64,000 bases of DNA from Ochrovirga pacifica (GCF_000220525.1 NZ_AFPK01000026.1:62001-126000); one strand, 5' to 3'. Shown: positions 36,370 to 46,813, counted from the stretch's first letter. Made by a program: numbers and translations. The notes: generated by a model not told the origin, from the sequence alone.

Positions 36370-37719
36370 TTACAAAATAGAAGGCAAAGTACCTGTACTA
36401 TCAGAAAATTTTTCAGTTTCTACCCCCACGGCATTCAGCATACTTACAAACAAATTAGAGAGGTGTACATGTTTAGGATCAAACTCTGTGTAAGTACCAT
36501 GTTTGGCTCCCATATTTTTCCCTCCAGCCAATACCAAAGGACAATTATTTGCATTGTGAGTAGAACTACACGAACTACCGTACAAGACCAAAGTATTGTC
36601 TAGTAAAGGCCCAAATTCATCAGTAGTGGTTTTCATTCTTTCTAAAAAATAGACAAAGTGGCTAGCCAACCATTGGTCGTACTTTCCCCATTCTTCCCAA
36701 TGCCCTGCTTTTTTATCGTGAGACATGCTGTGGTGTCCAGGTAAATTCAATGAAAACTTTGGAAAACTATCACCAAAGCCCATTCCGTCTTCTCGAGCCA
36801 TCATATAGGTAACCACACGAGTAGCATCAGTTTGTAAACCAATTACAATTAAATCTAGTGTAGCTCTTAAATATGCTTCAGGATCCTGAGGTGTTACTTC
36901 TAAATTTAAATGATCCGCATCAAATTTCTTTAAAGGAATGTCTAACCATTTTTCGTTGCGAACTACTTGCTGTTCTACACGGTTAAGAGAAGTTAAATAT
37001 TCGTCCATTTTAGCCTTATCATGAGCTCCTAGTTTTTTATTCAAAGCTTTACTATCTTCCAAAATTAAATCCACAATTTTTTTGCCTTGCTGCAAAGACT
37101 TTCTACGTTGTGTTGTAGTTCTTCCTCCGTTTGGAGAAAAGTAACGTTCAAAAATTTCTCTTTGTCTATGTTCTGACGGAATGGCTTTTCCTGACAAATC
37201 AAAAGAAAGTGTTGATGCGCGAGATTTATACCCTACACCACCATCGGTAGAAAGTACTAATGAAGGAAAACGTGTTTTTTCTTTTAGTTTTTGTGCTGCC
37301 ACCTGATCTACCGAAATACTATTGTTATAAGCACTACGCAAATCACCTCCTGTTAACCATGTATCTCCAGCAATATGTCCCAAAACATTTCTGCTAAAAG
37401 GGTGGCTTAACCCGCCTAAAACAGACAACTCTTTACGATAGGGTTCTAAGGAAGCTAAGGTGTTGGTAAATTGATAATTGGCTCCTTGCTCCATAGGAAA
37501 CCAATTCCATTGCTGATGGTATTCACTTTCTTTGGGAGGCATGGCAACTCCGTTGGGCGTATATAAATACACTAGTCTTTTGGGTATATCTGCTTTGCCA
37601 GGGGCATCAAGTACCGACAAGCGTGTCATTCCCATACACTCTAAATACGGAAGCATGCAGGCAACACCAAGCCCTTTCACAAAACTTCTTCTGTTCATAT
37701 GCCAAGATTTTTTTACCAT
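36370..37719 (-). CDS. DUF1552 protein with Tat signal
   Basis: 449 residues. The opening MVKKSWHMNRRSFVKGLG has the twin-arginine motif; the KSWHxxRR form is family-typical, which supports ATG 37719 over 37698. The body shows DUF1552 features (PNGVAMPP, LSVLGGLSHP, VDQVAAQKL, PSLVLSTDGG, LPGHHSMSHD, TLVLYGSSCSSTHNANNCP) and resembles a periplasmic alkaline-phosphatase-like/DUF1501 fold. Function unknown. In planctomycetes such genes usually follow a DUF1592-family cytochrome gene, as here with a 12-base gap, so the two probably act together. Confidence 0.88.
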   Translation of the reverse strand: MVKKSWHMNRRSFVKGLGVACMLPYLECMGMTRLSVLDAPGKADIPKRLVYLYTPNGVAMPPKESEYHQQWNWFPMEQGANYQFTNTLASLEPYRKELSVLGGLSHPFSRNVLGHIAGDTWLTGGDLRSAYNNSISVDQVAAQKLKEKTRFPSLVLSTDGGVGYKSRASTLSFDLSGKAIPSEHRQREIFERYFSPNGGRTTTQRRKSLQQGKKIVDLILEDSKALNKKLGAHDKAKMDEYLTSLNRVEQQVVRNEKWLDIPLKKFDADHLNLEVTPQDPEAYLRATLDLIVIGLQTDATRVVTYMMAREDGMGFGDSFPKFSLNLPGHHSMSHDKKAGHWEEWGKYDQWLASHFVYFLERMKTTTDEFGPLLDNTLVLYGSSCSSTHNANNCPLVLAGGKNMGAKHGTYTEFDPKHVHLSNLFVSMLNAVGVETEKFSDSTGTLPSIL

Positions 37720-37731
37720 AACCTTATATTT

Positions 37732-40700
37732 TTATGATTGATTTTTTCTAGAAAAAGAAGGGCTCAACACAATTTCTCTTAAAATTGCTTGAAATTTATA
37801 ATGATCTTCTCTTACTTTTTTAACAATGTTGTTGATTTCTTTATCATCAGCAAACGTCACGTTTCTTCCCAAAGCGTAAGCAAATAAATGTTTGACAACC
37901 GAACGTGTTACCTCTTCTTTTTTTTGTGCCAGTATATATTGTTTTATCCCTTTTACACCAACAACAGTGGTACCATCTGGCAATACTGATTTAGAGTCTA
38001 TAGGCTTTCCTTTTGCCTGTGTTTGAAAACGTCCTACGGCATCATAATTTTCGAACACCACCCCATAGGGATCAATTTTTTGATGACAACTTACACAAGA
38101 GGGTTTGTTTCTATGCAGTTCCAACTGCTCTTTTAAAGTCAATTTTTCAAAACCTGGAGTATCTGGATCTATCTCAGGTACATTGGGTGGTGGTGGTGGT
38201 GCCGGATCTCCTAATATTTTTTCTTTTAACCAAACCGCTCTTTTGATAGGATGTGCTTGCACCCCATCGGAGTGACCATTTAAAAATGCTCCTTGAGATA
38301 ACAATCCTCCTCTTTGCTGACTTTCTGTAGTTGCAACAGGTCTAAACTCACCTCCTTTTACGCCTTCAATTCCATAAAACTCTGCTAAGTTTTGGTTGAG
38401 CATTGCAAAATCTGAATCAATAAAATTCAGAATGCTCAAATTGTTTTTTAGTACATACTCTAAAAAATGATACGTTTCTTCATTCATATCTTCTTTTACA
38501 AAACGGTTATAGTCTGCATAATCTTTTACACTAGTGTTCATTCCGTTATGTCGGTCTATACGTAACCATTCTGTAGCAAAAGAACGAATCATACGCATGA
38601 TCTTGGGATCTTGTGTCATTTTAGATATTAACTGAGGTAAATTTTCTCTTAATTCCCCTTTGCTAACAAGCTGAATGAGTTCTTGACTTGGAGGTGAGTT
38701 CCATAAAAAGTAAGACAGTTTGGAAGCCAAGTAATAATCGCTATTTTTTTGATCTATTTTAGGATTGTTCTGATCTAAAATATACAAGAAATTAGGCGAA
38801 CACAATACAGCTACCAAAGTCTCTTTAATTCCATCTTCATAGCTTGAAAAATCATTACGAACAGATTGCCAAAAGCTCATGTATCTGTTTACTTCATTTT
38901 CTGCTACTTTTCTTCTAAAAGCACGTTCCATAAATTTAGTTAATACTTCTTTGGTGTATACTTCTTCATTGTTTTTGTTAGGCGAATCAAAAAAGATTTG
39001 TGTGTGACTTTTGGGTGGCCAAACAGGATGATATGGCATTTCTAACTCTACATTTTTAACCAGTAAAACGGGGCCAGAATCGTTTGCATTTTTTACCAAA
39101 AAGTTGTTCCAAAACCCAATATGCATCATATTAGAAAACTCACCATTATCATTAGGATTGTACATTGGTACAGGTAAATCTTCAAAATATCCTGTAAATT
39201 CAATTTTTTGTGTAGCACCAAACGGACTACTAATTATTTTTGGAGTATCAAAATTTAAATAATCTTGCCCATCATCTGTGCGAGTTCCTGCAAACGCTCT
39301 AATAGATGGAAAATCATTTTTATACTTTTCATTATTCAGTTTAGATTTTCCTCTAATTCCTTTTAACATCGGATTTCCTTCCTCGACTGGAGTTAGAATT
39401 ACCTTGTACATTCCTACAAAAAAAGATCTTTGTATAAGTCCTAAATGTTTTCCTTTTTTTAAATACACCAAACCTACAGGTGTTACTGTGGTGTGTCTTT
39501 GTTCTTGCTCAATTCCTTCTTTAAATAAATGTGATATTTTTTGTCCTCCTACACCCAACAGACCTAAAGTAATAGATTTTTTTTCGTCTTTATGAACATA
39601 TGGATGCACAATGTCTACTTGGTAATATCCCTCTTTTTTTACGTTGTATTTAAATTTTGCGTTTACCCACTTGGTAACATCTTTAGCCTGAATTAAAGTC
39701 TGGTCTTTACTAATAATTAAATTTCTACCTTTTTTAAGGTCAACATCTTTTGCTGCAATAACAATAGAAGCTTCCGTTATAGCCCTCGGTTTTTGATTTT
39801 TTAAAGGAAAAATCATTTCACTGTGTTCATCTATATATCCTTTAGAGGCTTCTATTCTAAAAGCAAAGCTTCCTGTCCCTGGAAAGTAATCTCTAATTAC
39901 CATTTTTACATTGGGTGATGGACCTTGCCAAGATTTAGGAGGCAACTCTTTATGTGGTTTAGCCGACTGCATCAGTAGTCCTTCTTTAACTACACTAAAA
40001 CGATCAGGATCAGACCCTCTAAAATCAAAACCAATTTTATCTTTAATGCTATCATACAATGTGTTTTCATAGGGTTCATCCCCTTTGGCTACCTGAACAA
40101 CAAAATCGTCTTTACTCATGGCAATGGATTGAAAACCACCAAAAACGGCTCCTGGTTTGTCTGTTCCAATACCTTTACCAAAAGTTACTTTGTACTTAGT
40201 AGACTTTGGTTTGTCTCCCAATACAATTGCTTTGCTTAGAGCTTCTCTGGCTATTTTTTGATAATAATCTAAATGCAATGGAGATATTTGTAAAACTTCT
40301 CCATTGTTGCTAAATCCCATCTTAGAAATTCCATCGTCCGGCAACACTTTTCCAAAATTAATAGGCAGTCCTAACAATTCATTTAATGTGTGGGTATATT
40401 GTTTTTTTGTCAATCTTCGCATTACTCCATTATTGGCTACTTGCTTAGCATCCGCAGCTTTAGCCAAAGAGGTTGTCATCCAATTCACAATTTTTTCTCG
40501 TTCAAATTTTGTAGGTTGAGGTTTGTTTTTAGGAGGCATCTCGCCTTTATTAATTTCATCCAAAGCTGAGTTCCATTTTTCTGCATCGTGACCTTTTACC
40601 ATATCCCAATTTAAATTGTCTAAACGCATGTTTCCTTTTTGCCTTTTGGAATTGTGGCATTGGTAACAATACTTATTAAAAATAGGTTGAATATTTTTTC

Positions 40701-41682
40701 TATAATTTAATTCTTCTTTAGATATTTTTTTAGTGATTTTAGAAGTTCTCTGTGCCAACACAGGCTTTTCTTTTGTTTTCTCATGTTTGCTTTTTGTTAT
40801 TTCTGTTTGATTTGATTTTTGTTTTTTAAAGGAATTCTGTATCCATTGAATAATAATTTTTCTTTGCACATCTGTTAAAGGCTCTTTTTCTTCTGGTGGC
40901 ATATTTTTTTCTGATATCTCAAACAAAATATCGTCCCAAATTTTGGCTCCATGTGTTGTGGTTACATCCCAATCTAACGTATCCAAACGCAAGTCCCCTT
41001 TTTGTTTGTTTTCGTTATGACATTCGTAACAACGTGTGCTTAAAATAGGTAGAATTTTATCTTGAAATGTTTGGATGTGTTTTGGAACACCTTCTGTCGT
41101 TTTTTCTGTATTTTTTCTGATGAGTTTTTTATAATTCTCTTGGGTTTCTATCCCTAAAAAAGATTGCAAGCCTTGTGGCATATCTTTGGTTAAGTAACCA
41201 CTACCGTGTGTTAGAGAACCTCCGTAATGTCCTGCTATAGATAACAATAACACATTGATCCCTAAAACGATTTTATAGGCTATTTGAAATTTATTTGTAC
41301 TACGAATCCAGTAATGCAAAACCAACAACCATACACTTACAAAAGCAGTGGCCAATCCCATGTACTTGTGAAAATTTAAAACCTGTTTATTGTATCCTCC
41401 AGCACCTGCTAAAAATACCCCTGCCAACAAAGTGGGAATTACTGTAAGCACCGAAAACCATAACAAAGGCTGTGCAAGTGTTTGCAAGTTGCTTTTTTTA
41501 GTAAGCCATTGGTAAGCTTCTATCACAAAAAGAGCCAACAAAGCCCCAATTGGTAGGTGTAGAAACAAAGGATGAAAATTGCCCAAAAACTTACTCCAAG
41601 AATTCGCAATGGTTTCGGGTAACAGCAATAAGCCTCCTAAAAATAGGGAGAATACGACAGCTATAACAAGTCTTAATTTCAT
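37732..41682 (-). CDS. Giant membrane-anchored cytochrome c / DUF1587-1595-1592-1588-1585 protein
   Basis: 1316 residues. About four N-terminal helices (1-160) with NFHPLFLHLPIGALLAL resemble DUF2231 heme-membrane anchors. Two planctomycete-type cytochrome c domains follow: CYECH (218-222) and CYQCH (339-343), each with a later MPP axial-Met motif (M261, M382). Next come DUF1587 (RRLTKKQYTHTLNELLGL), a beta-rich insert, DUF1595/DUF1592 and DUF1588 with a third heme motif CVSCH (1196-1200), then DUF1585 (to 1316). A periplasmic redox role is likely; substrate unknown. First gene of a four-gene run under an activator-type promoter. Confidence 0.9.
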   Translation of the reverse strand: MKLRLVIAVVFSLFLGGLLLLPETIANSWSKFLGNFHPLFLHLPIGALLALFVIEAYQWLTKKSNLQTLAQPLLWFSVLTVIPTLLAGVFLAGAGGYNKQVLNFHKYMGLATAFVSVWLLVLHYWIRSTNKFQIAYKIVLGINVLLLSIAGHYGGSLTHGSGYLTKDMPQGLQSFLGIETQENYKKLIRKNTEKTTEGVPKHIQTFQDKILPILSTRCYECHNENKQKGDLRLDTLDWDVTTTHGAKIWDDILFEISEKNMPPEEKEPLTDVQRKIIIQWIQNSFKKQKSNQTEITKSKHEKTKEKPVLAQRTSKITKKISKEELNYRKNIQPIFNKYCYQCHNSKRQKGNMRLDNLNWDMVKGHDAEKWNSALDEINKGEMPPKNKPQPTKFEREKIVNWMTTSLAKAADAKQVANNGVMRRLTKKQYTHTLNELLGLPINFGKVLPDDGISKMGFSNNGEVLQISPLHLDYYQKIAREALSKAIVLGDKPKSTKYKVTFGKGIGTDKPGAVFGGFQSIAMSKDDFVVQVAKGDEPYENTLYDSIKDKIGFDFRGSDPDRFSVVKEGLLMQSAKPHKELPPKSWQGPSPNVKMVIRDYFPGTGSFAFRIEASKGYIDEHSEMIFPLKNQKPRAITEASIVIAAKDVDLKKGRNLIISKDQTLIQAKDVTKWVNAKFKYNVKKEGYYQVDIVHPYVHKDEKKSITLGLLGVGGQKISHLFKEGIEQEQRHTTVTPVGLVYLKKGKHLGLIQRSFFVGMYKVILTPVEEGNPMLKGIRGKSKLNNEKYKNDFPSIRAFAGTRTDDGQDYLNFDTPKIISSPFGATQKIEFTGYFEDLPVPMYNPNDNGEFSNMMHIGFWNNFLVKNANDSGPVLLVKNVELEMPYHPVWPPKSHTQIFFDSPNKNNEEVYTKEVLTKFMERAFRRKVAENEVNRYMSFWQSVRNDFSSYEDGIKETLVAVLCSPNFLYILDQNNPKIDQKNSDYYLASKLSYFLWNSPPSQELIQLVSKGELRENLPQLISKMTQDPKIMRMIRSFATEWLRIDRHNGMNTSVKDYADYNRFVKEDMNEETYHFLEYVLKNNLSILNFIDSDFAMLNQNLAEFYGIEGVKGGEFRPVATTESQQRGGLLSQGAFLNGHSDGVQAHPIKRAVWLKEKILGDPAPPPPPNVPEIDPDTPGFEKLTLKEQLELHRNKPSCVSCHQKIDPYGVVFENYDAVGRFQTQAKGKPIDSKSVLPDGTTVVGVKGIKQYILAQKKEEVTRSVVKHLFAYALGRNVTFADDKEINNIVKKVREDHYKFQAILREIVLSPSFSRKNQS

Positions 41683-41734
41683 TTGTGATTAGATGCTTTG
41701 TTAGTTGATTTGTTTCACATTTTTCAATGCATTC

Positions 41735-41793
41735 CAAATTTAACTATCAAATCACTAATAAAAGAGGGGGAATCTTCCTTAAAAAAGGGGGAA
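41735..41793 (-). promoter_or_regulatory. Activator-type promoter of the DUF1592 operon
   Basis: Minus strand -7 box TAAATTTG (41742-41735) without a -33 TTG. In its place are two direct repeats, AGGGGGAA on the plus strand at 41765-41772 and 41786-41793, 21 bp apart. If transcription starts near 41729 they lie at about -36 to -43 and -57 to -64, as for an AraC-type activator. The hybrid sensor encoded next to it has an AraC output domain. Confidence 0.6.
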
Positions 41794-41833
41794 CAACGTG
41801 TTTATTATAAAAAAAACATATGTGCTACATGTA

Positions 41834-44800
41834 TTAAATTCTATGTTTCTTCTTGAATTGCAAGGGGGTAACTCCATTTTTCTTTTTAAACAAGGTTCTA
41901 AAATATTTACTATCGTTATAACCTAACATATAAGTAATTTCATTAAAAGAATGGTCTGAATGTAGCAACAACTCTTCTGCTTTTTTAAGTTTTACAGTGG
42001 TAATTAGTTCATTTACCGACTGCCCTGTATACTCTACTACTTTTTTATAAAGTACACTTTTAGACATATTCATTTTAGAAGTTAGCAATTCAATATCTAA
42101 TTTTTGATGAATAAACTCCTCTTCTATTACCTGCATTATTTTGGTTATAAAAGCTTGTTGCGGACTTGCAGTTTGTTCTTCTTTGGGTGTTAAACGCAAA
42201 TCTCTATCGGCTTTTTCTTTGGTTTGCTCCAACAATTGTATATGGTTTTTTATTTTTAACAAGAGACTATCAATATTGATAGGTTTTGCAATATAATCGT
42301 TGGCACCAATAGCCAAAGCCTCTAATTCCATTCCGCTAAAAGCAGTAATTACAATTACAGGAATGTGTTTTGTCTTCAAATTGTTTTTTAATGCATCACA
42401 CAATTCTGCACCGTTCATTTCTGGCATTCTCAAATCAGTCAATACCAAATTAGGTTTCTTTTCAAAAGCCAATAACTCGCCTTGCTTACCATTAGATGCA
42501 CTGTATATTTTATAATAGGCTTTTAGTTCATAACAAATATAATCTCTCAACTCATCATCGTCTTCTACAACCAACACAGCGTGTTTCATATCATTGGTTT
42601 GCAAAAGTTCTTCTTTATTATTGGGTTGATGCTCTTCTTCTTCAATGGGCAAGCTAAAGGTTATAGTCGTTCCTTTCTGATATTCACTATCCACTTTCAC
42701 AGTTCCATCATGGGCTTCTATATACTCTTTTACAATAGACAAACCAATGCCTTGTCCTACATTCTGAGAGTCTGACTGATAAAAACGCTTAAATATTTTA
42801 CTCAACTTATCTTTTCTAATGCCTACACCGGTGTCTTGAACAGAAATAAAAACATTTTTTTGAAGTTCATCTTCCGAAACTTTTAAAACGATACGTCCTT
42901 TTTTGGGAGTGTTTTTAAATGCATTAGATAATAAGTTGTACAATACACGTTCAATTTTTTCTTTATCAAAAAAAACGACGAGTTCATTTGTGGAAGTCTG
43001 CAAACTAAAATCAATATTTTTCTGTTCGGCTTCAAAAGCAAAATTGGTCATCAGCTGATTTAAAAACTGAACCAATTCTATTCGTTGAATATTCAATGTT
43101 AAATCTCCACTTTGAACAGTACTAAAATTCAATACCTGATTGATTAAATTGATCAAACGATTGGTGTTTTTTGAAGCTGTTTCTAGAAGGTATTTTTGTT
43201 CGTCTTGAGAAATTTCATGAGCCAGCATTTTCTCAATAGGTCGACTAATCATAGTCAACGGTGTTTTAAGATCATGAGAAACATCCGTAAAGAATTTTAT
43301 TTTTTCCTGATCTGTTTCTCTCAATTTTTTTTCTATTCCTAATTGAATATCAAATTCTTTTTTAAGACGAAAACGAATCACCAAAAAACGAATAAGCAAT
43401 AATGCACACAGCGATACTGCTACTAAAAACCACCAAGATTTCCAGAATGGTGGAGACAAATAGATATTGATTTTTCTCCCATCGGAGTTCCATACTCCAT
43501 CTTCATTACTGCATTGCAATTGTAAAGTATGGTGCCCAAAGGACAAGTTGTTAATCGTAAAACTTGGAAAACGAACAGAACTTATGTTCCAAGGCTGTTG
43601 GTCTATTTTATAACGATATTTAACCCCGTTGGGAGAAATATAATTGGGTACGGAAATGGTAAAGGACAAGTAATTTTCGTAATGATTTAACTGCTGTAAA
43701 TCGGACACACTTTTTCCATTAACCCCATTAATTTCAACATCCTCTACATAAATAGAGTATTGGTAAGGACTTTTTTTTAGCTCAGTTGGGTTGAATTTTA
43801 AAAACCCTTTATTCACTCCAAAATACATATGCTGATCCTGAGCATACAAAGCAAAACGATTGGTTATTTTGTTGGCTGCATCTCCAAACCCTTTGTAGTA
43901 ACTGCTAAACTTTTCTGTAGTAATATTTAACTTATTCAAACCTAAATTGGTTCCTATCCACAAGGTATTTTTATCCTGTGCCACCAAAGAAGAAATGTAA
44001 TTGTGAGACAAACCATCTTCTGTGGTATAGTTTTTTGTTACTTCGTATTGTTTTTTCTGAGCATTGTACTTCAACTTGCTTAAGCCCCTAGAAGTAGCAG
44101 CCCAAACGTATTGTTTGCCTATGTGAAGGTATTGCACCGTATTACTTCCTAACTTTTTAGATTGGTTGATATTAACTACATCTACTACCTGATGATTTTC
44201 ATCTAAATTGAACTGAAAAATACCTTTGTTGGTTGCACTTGCCAAAATACAATTTCGATGAGCATCGTACACCAAAAAATTAACCCGACTCCATTTTAGT
44301 ACAGGCAGATATTCTGAGGTCTTTTCTTGTAAATTGACTCTAGTAACCCCTCTGTTGTTTCCCAGCCAAAACACATTTTTACGAGTGCGAATTCCAGAAA
44401 TAATGTAATTCATTTGGCTTTGAGCTGCATTTACTTTTTTAAAAACCTCAAAGTCTTTTTTTTGAGTATTGTAACGACATTCATAGACTTCCTTTTGAGT
44501 AAAGGCATAAAACAAACTATCGTTATACTGTTGTACAAAACGAACTTCTTGTTTGGGCAAATAAATGGTTTCTTGGTGGCTTTGTAGATTTTTTCTGGTA
44601 ATACCTAAATTTCCTGCTAACCAATGTGCTCCTGTATGATCTTGAAACAAAAATTTTCTGTTTTTGTCGCTATACAATTGTTTAAAATTATGTTGAAAAG
44701 GCTCTAAATCGTTGTAATTTAATTTGATAAGATCATTATTAGAAACCACCAACCAGGCATTATTTTGAGTATCTATAAAGGTTTCTCTACCATTTTGAAT

Positions 44801-45658
44801 AACTTTATGTAACGGAACATGCACTAGTTCTATTTTAGATTTATTCAAATCTATTCGATACAAATCTGTAAAAGACGTGACTAGAACCTGATTTCTCTTT
44901 TCATCAAATTCCATCCATTTAATTCCGTTTACAGAAGTCTGAATGGTTTCCCATTGATCTTTTTGAGTACGATAGATATTAATTTTTCTAGAGTTATCTC
45001 CAATCCATACATCGTTATTTTTATCTACACAAATACTCGTTGCGTTTACGGGCATTTTAATGGTTCTAAGTAGCTTTTCTTGCTCTGCATCAAACATTAC
45101 CATATGACTAGACATTACAAACCAAACCATTTTTTTTCTGTGATATCCCAAGCGTGTGTTGGCCACTTGGCTTATAGGAATAGGCTGAATGTTGTTTAAA
45201 TCTAAATTTTTTAAGGAAAAATAATAGGGAGTAACGTGTCCTACAAACAACTTGTCATCGCACAAAGTCATGCTGTTCACTTCAGAAAAAGTACTGTCTT
45301 TAGGAAAGCGTATCTCTTGTAAATCTTTTGTAGCCAGTGTGTAGCAATACAAACGGTTGTCTTTGGTATCTAACCAAATACGGCCAAAATTGTCAAACTC
45401 AAACTTTTTAATTCTTCTTAGTGGAAAATCTGGATGTTGATTTAAAAAAGCATGATGTTCGTATCGGTAACCGTCAAAACGGTACAAGCCATCTTCCGAA
45501 GCAAACCAAATAAATCCTTTTTTATCTTGACGGACTCTAGAAACATCAGTCGTAGGTAAGTCTGTGGTTTCAAACAAAGAAATAGCTTCTATCTGTTGTG
45601 CATTTACATTAAGCATTCCCCCCGCAAAAAAAAAGATCAACAACCAAAATGGATGCAT
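41834..45658 (-). CDS. Hybrid two-component sensor-regulator (HTCS)
   Basis: 1274 residues from ATG 45658, which gives a clean signal peptide (MHPFWLLIFFFAGGMLNVNAQ); an ATG 16 codons upstream is possible. Order: periplasmic Reg_prop propeller repeats (GFIWFASEDGLYRFDG and similar), Y_Y_Y domain (about 660-735), one transmembrane helix, HisKA with His795 in SHDLKTPL, HATPase (GVGIRKDKLSKIFKRFYQ), receiver with Asp1075 in LTDLRMPEM, AraC HTH at the C-terminus (LGYNDSKYFRTLFKKKNGVTP). It senses a sugar in the periplasm and probably drives the adjacent DUF1592 operon. Confidence 0.95.
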   Translation of the reverse strand: MHPFWLLIFFFAGGMLNVNAQQIEAISLFETTDLPTTDVSRVRQDKKGFIWFASEDGLYRFDGYRYEHHAFLNQHPDFPLRRIKKFEFDNFGRIWLDTKDNRLYCYTLATKDLQEIRFPKDSTFSEVNSMTLCDDKLFVGHVTPYYFSLKNLDLNNIQPIPISQVANTRLGYHRKKMVWFVMSSHMVMFDAEQEKLLRTIKMPVNATSICVDKNNDVWIGDNSRKINIYRTQKDQWETIQTSVNGIKWMEFDEKRNQVLVTSFTDLYRIDLNKSKIELVHVPLHKVIQNGRETFIDTQNNAWLVVSNNDLIKLNYNDLEPFQHNFKQLYSDKNRKFLFQDHTGAHWLAGNLGITRKNLQSHQETIYLPKQEVRFVQQYNDSLFYAFTQKEVYECRYNTQKKDFEVFKKVNAAQSQMNYIISGIRTRKNVFWLGNNRGVTRVNLQEKTSEYLPVLKWSRVNFLVYDAHRNCILASATNKGIFQFNLDENHQVVDVVNINQSKKLGSNTVQYLHIGKQYVWAATSRGLSKLKYNAQKKQYEVTKNYTTEDGLSHNYISSLVAQDKNTLWIGTNLGLNKLNITTEKFSSYYKGFGDAANKITNRFALYAQDQHMYFGVNKGFLKFNPTELKKSPYQYSIYVEDVEINGVNGKSVSDLQQLNHYENYLSFTISVPNYISPNGVKYRYKIDQQPWNISSVRFPSFTINNLSFGHHTLQLQCSNEDGVWNSDGRKINIYLSPPFWKSWWFLVAVSLCALLLIRFLVIRFRLKKEFDIQLGIEKKLRETDQEKIKFFTDVSHDLKTPLTMISRPIEKMLAHEISQDEQKYLLETASKNTNRLINLINQVLNFSTVQSGDLTLNIQRIELVQFLNQLMTNFAFEAEQKNIDFSLQTSTNELVVFFDKEKIERVLYNLLSNAFKNTPKKGRIVLKVSEDELQKNVFISVQDTGVGIRKDKLSKIFKRFYQSDSQNVGQGIGLSIVKEYIEAHDGTVKVDSEYQKGTTITFSLPIEEEEHQPNNKEELLQTNDMKHAVLVVEDDDELRDYICYELKAYYKIYSASNGKQGELLAFEKKPNLVLTDLRMPEMNGAELCDALKNNLKTKHIPVIVITAFSGMELEALAIGANDYIAKPINIDSLLLKIKNHIQLLEQTKEKADRDLRLTPKEEQTASPQQAFITKIMQVIEEEFIHQKLDIELLTSKMNMSKSVLYKKVVEYTGQSVNELITTVKLKKAEELLLHSDHSFNEITYMLGYNDSKYFRTLFKKKNGVTPLQFKKKHRI

Positions 45659-45819
45659 TGTTTTTAATCTTACAGTCAATAAAATATTCTTAACAAAAAG
45701 AAGCATTCAGCAAAAAAAAGTATGAGTTTTGTAGATTATTTTACTAAATCAACACAATATTATATGATTTAACGAAGCAAAAATAGATTTAAATTTGAAA
45801 CAAACGAACAGAAGTACTT

Positions 45820-46104
45820 TTATTTTTGTGTTATTGATGTTTCCTCTTTATCTAACCAAACGCTTAAAATCCAAGTTACCGTAAAAGTTGGAAAAATATC
45901 TGTAAACGGAAGTGCCTCTTCTATAAAGCCAACAATAGCCGTGTATTTTGATACTTTGTTTTGAAACACTTTGGTGATTAAGTAAGCCGAAAGAGGTGCC
46001 CAAACAAAATCGATAGATTCTGTTAATCCTGGAATTAAATAAGATAAAACCCCAACAGCATCTAACAAAATACTCAATACTAATTTTTTATATTTAAATT
46101 TCAT
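45820..46104 (-). CDS. Small conserved membrane protein
   Basis: 94 residues from ATG 46104 (a longer in-frame start would collide with the divergent NUDIX gene). Two hydrophobic helices and the motif LLDAVGVLSYLIPGLTESIDFVWAPLSAYL; the second half has FIEEALPFTDIFPTFTVTW. I recall similar small proteins in many Flavobacteria but know no function. Confidence 0.75.
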   Translation of the reverse strand: MKFKYKKLVLSILLDAVGVLSYLIPGLTESIDFVWAPLSAYLITKVFQNKVSKYTAIVGFIEEALPFTDIFPTFTVTWILSVWLDKEETSITQK

Positions 46105-46121
46105 TTTATAAAAATAGACAA

Positions 46122-46757
46122 TTGACAAATTTTGAACAATTAGTTTCTAAAATAGAGCTTTTAAAAAATAGTCCTTTGTTGGGAATTAAAGCCCATCAAA
46201 AGTTAGCCCCTTTGCAAAGACCACTTTTTACAGCGTACAACACTCCAAAAAATGCCAAGTTAGCTGGTGTATTAATTTTATTGTACCCAAATGCTTTTGG
46301 ACAAACACAAATATTACTTACCCAAAGAGCCAAGTATCAAGGAACGCATAGCCAACAAATTAGTTTTCCTGGAGGTAAAAAAGACAGCAACGATAAAAAC
46401 CTGCAAGAAACCGCTCTTAGAGAAACTTTTGAAGAAGTTGGTATTGCTGCCAAAAACCTAGAACTCATAAAACCAATGAGTACTTTATACATTCCTCCTA
46501 GCAATTTTAACGTGCATCCTTATATTGCTTTGGCACACAAAACGCCCAATTTTGTAACCAATTACGAAGTGGCTAAAATTGTAGAATTTCCTATGTCTAA
46601 ATTGCTTTCTGAAACTACTTTGGACACTTTTAAAATGAAGAGCCATTCTCTACAACAAAATACGGTTCCTTGTTTTAAATATCAAGAACATATAATATGG
46701 GGAGCCACAGCAATGATGTTAAGTGAATTAAAAGAAATCTTAAAAAGCCTCTCATAG
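46122..46757 (+). CDS. NUDIX hydrolase, CoA pyrophosphatase-like
   Basis: 211 residues. The NUDIX helix is REXFEEVG (RETFEEVGI), preceded by the CoA-specific segment LLTQRAKYQGTHSQQISFPGG, so it probably hydrolyses CoA or acyl-CoA to phosphopantetheine derivatives. The start is TTG at 46122: no in-frame ATG precedes the conserved region. Divergent from the small membrane protein with 17 bases between. Confidence 0.87.
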   Translation: MTNFEQLVSKIELLKNSPLLGIKAHQKLAPLQRPLFTAYNTPKNAKLAGVLILLYPNAFGQTQILLTQRAKYQGTHSQQISFPGGKKDSNDKNLQETALRETFEEVGIAAKNLELIKPMSTLYIPPSNFNVHPYIALAHKTPNFVTNYEVAKIVEFPMSKLLSETTLDTFKMKSHSLQQNTVPCFKYQEHIIWGATAMMLSELKEILKSLS

Positions 46758-46813
46758 GTATGAAATTATTGTAAATTTGTCCGCAAACCATAAAAAAACA
46801 AACCCTAAGATCT

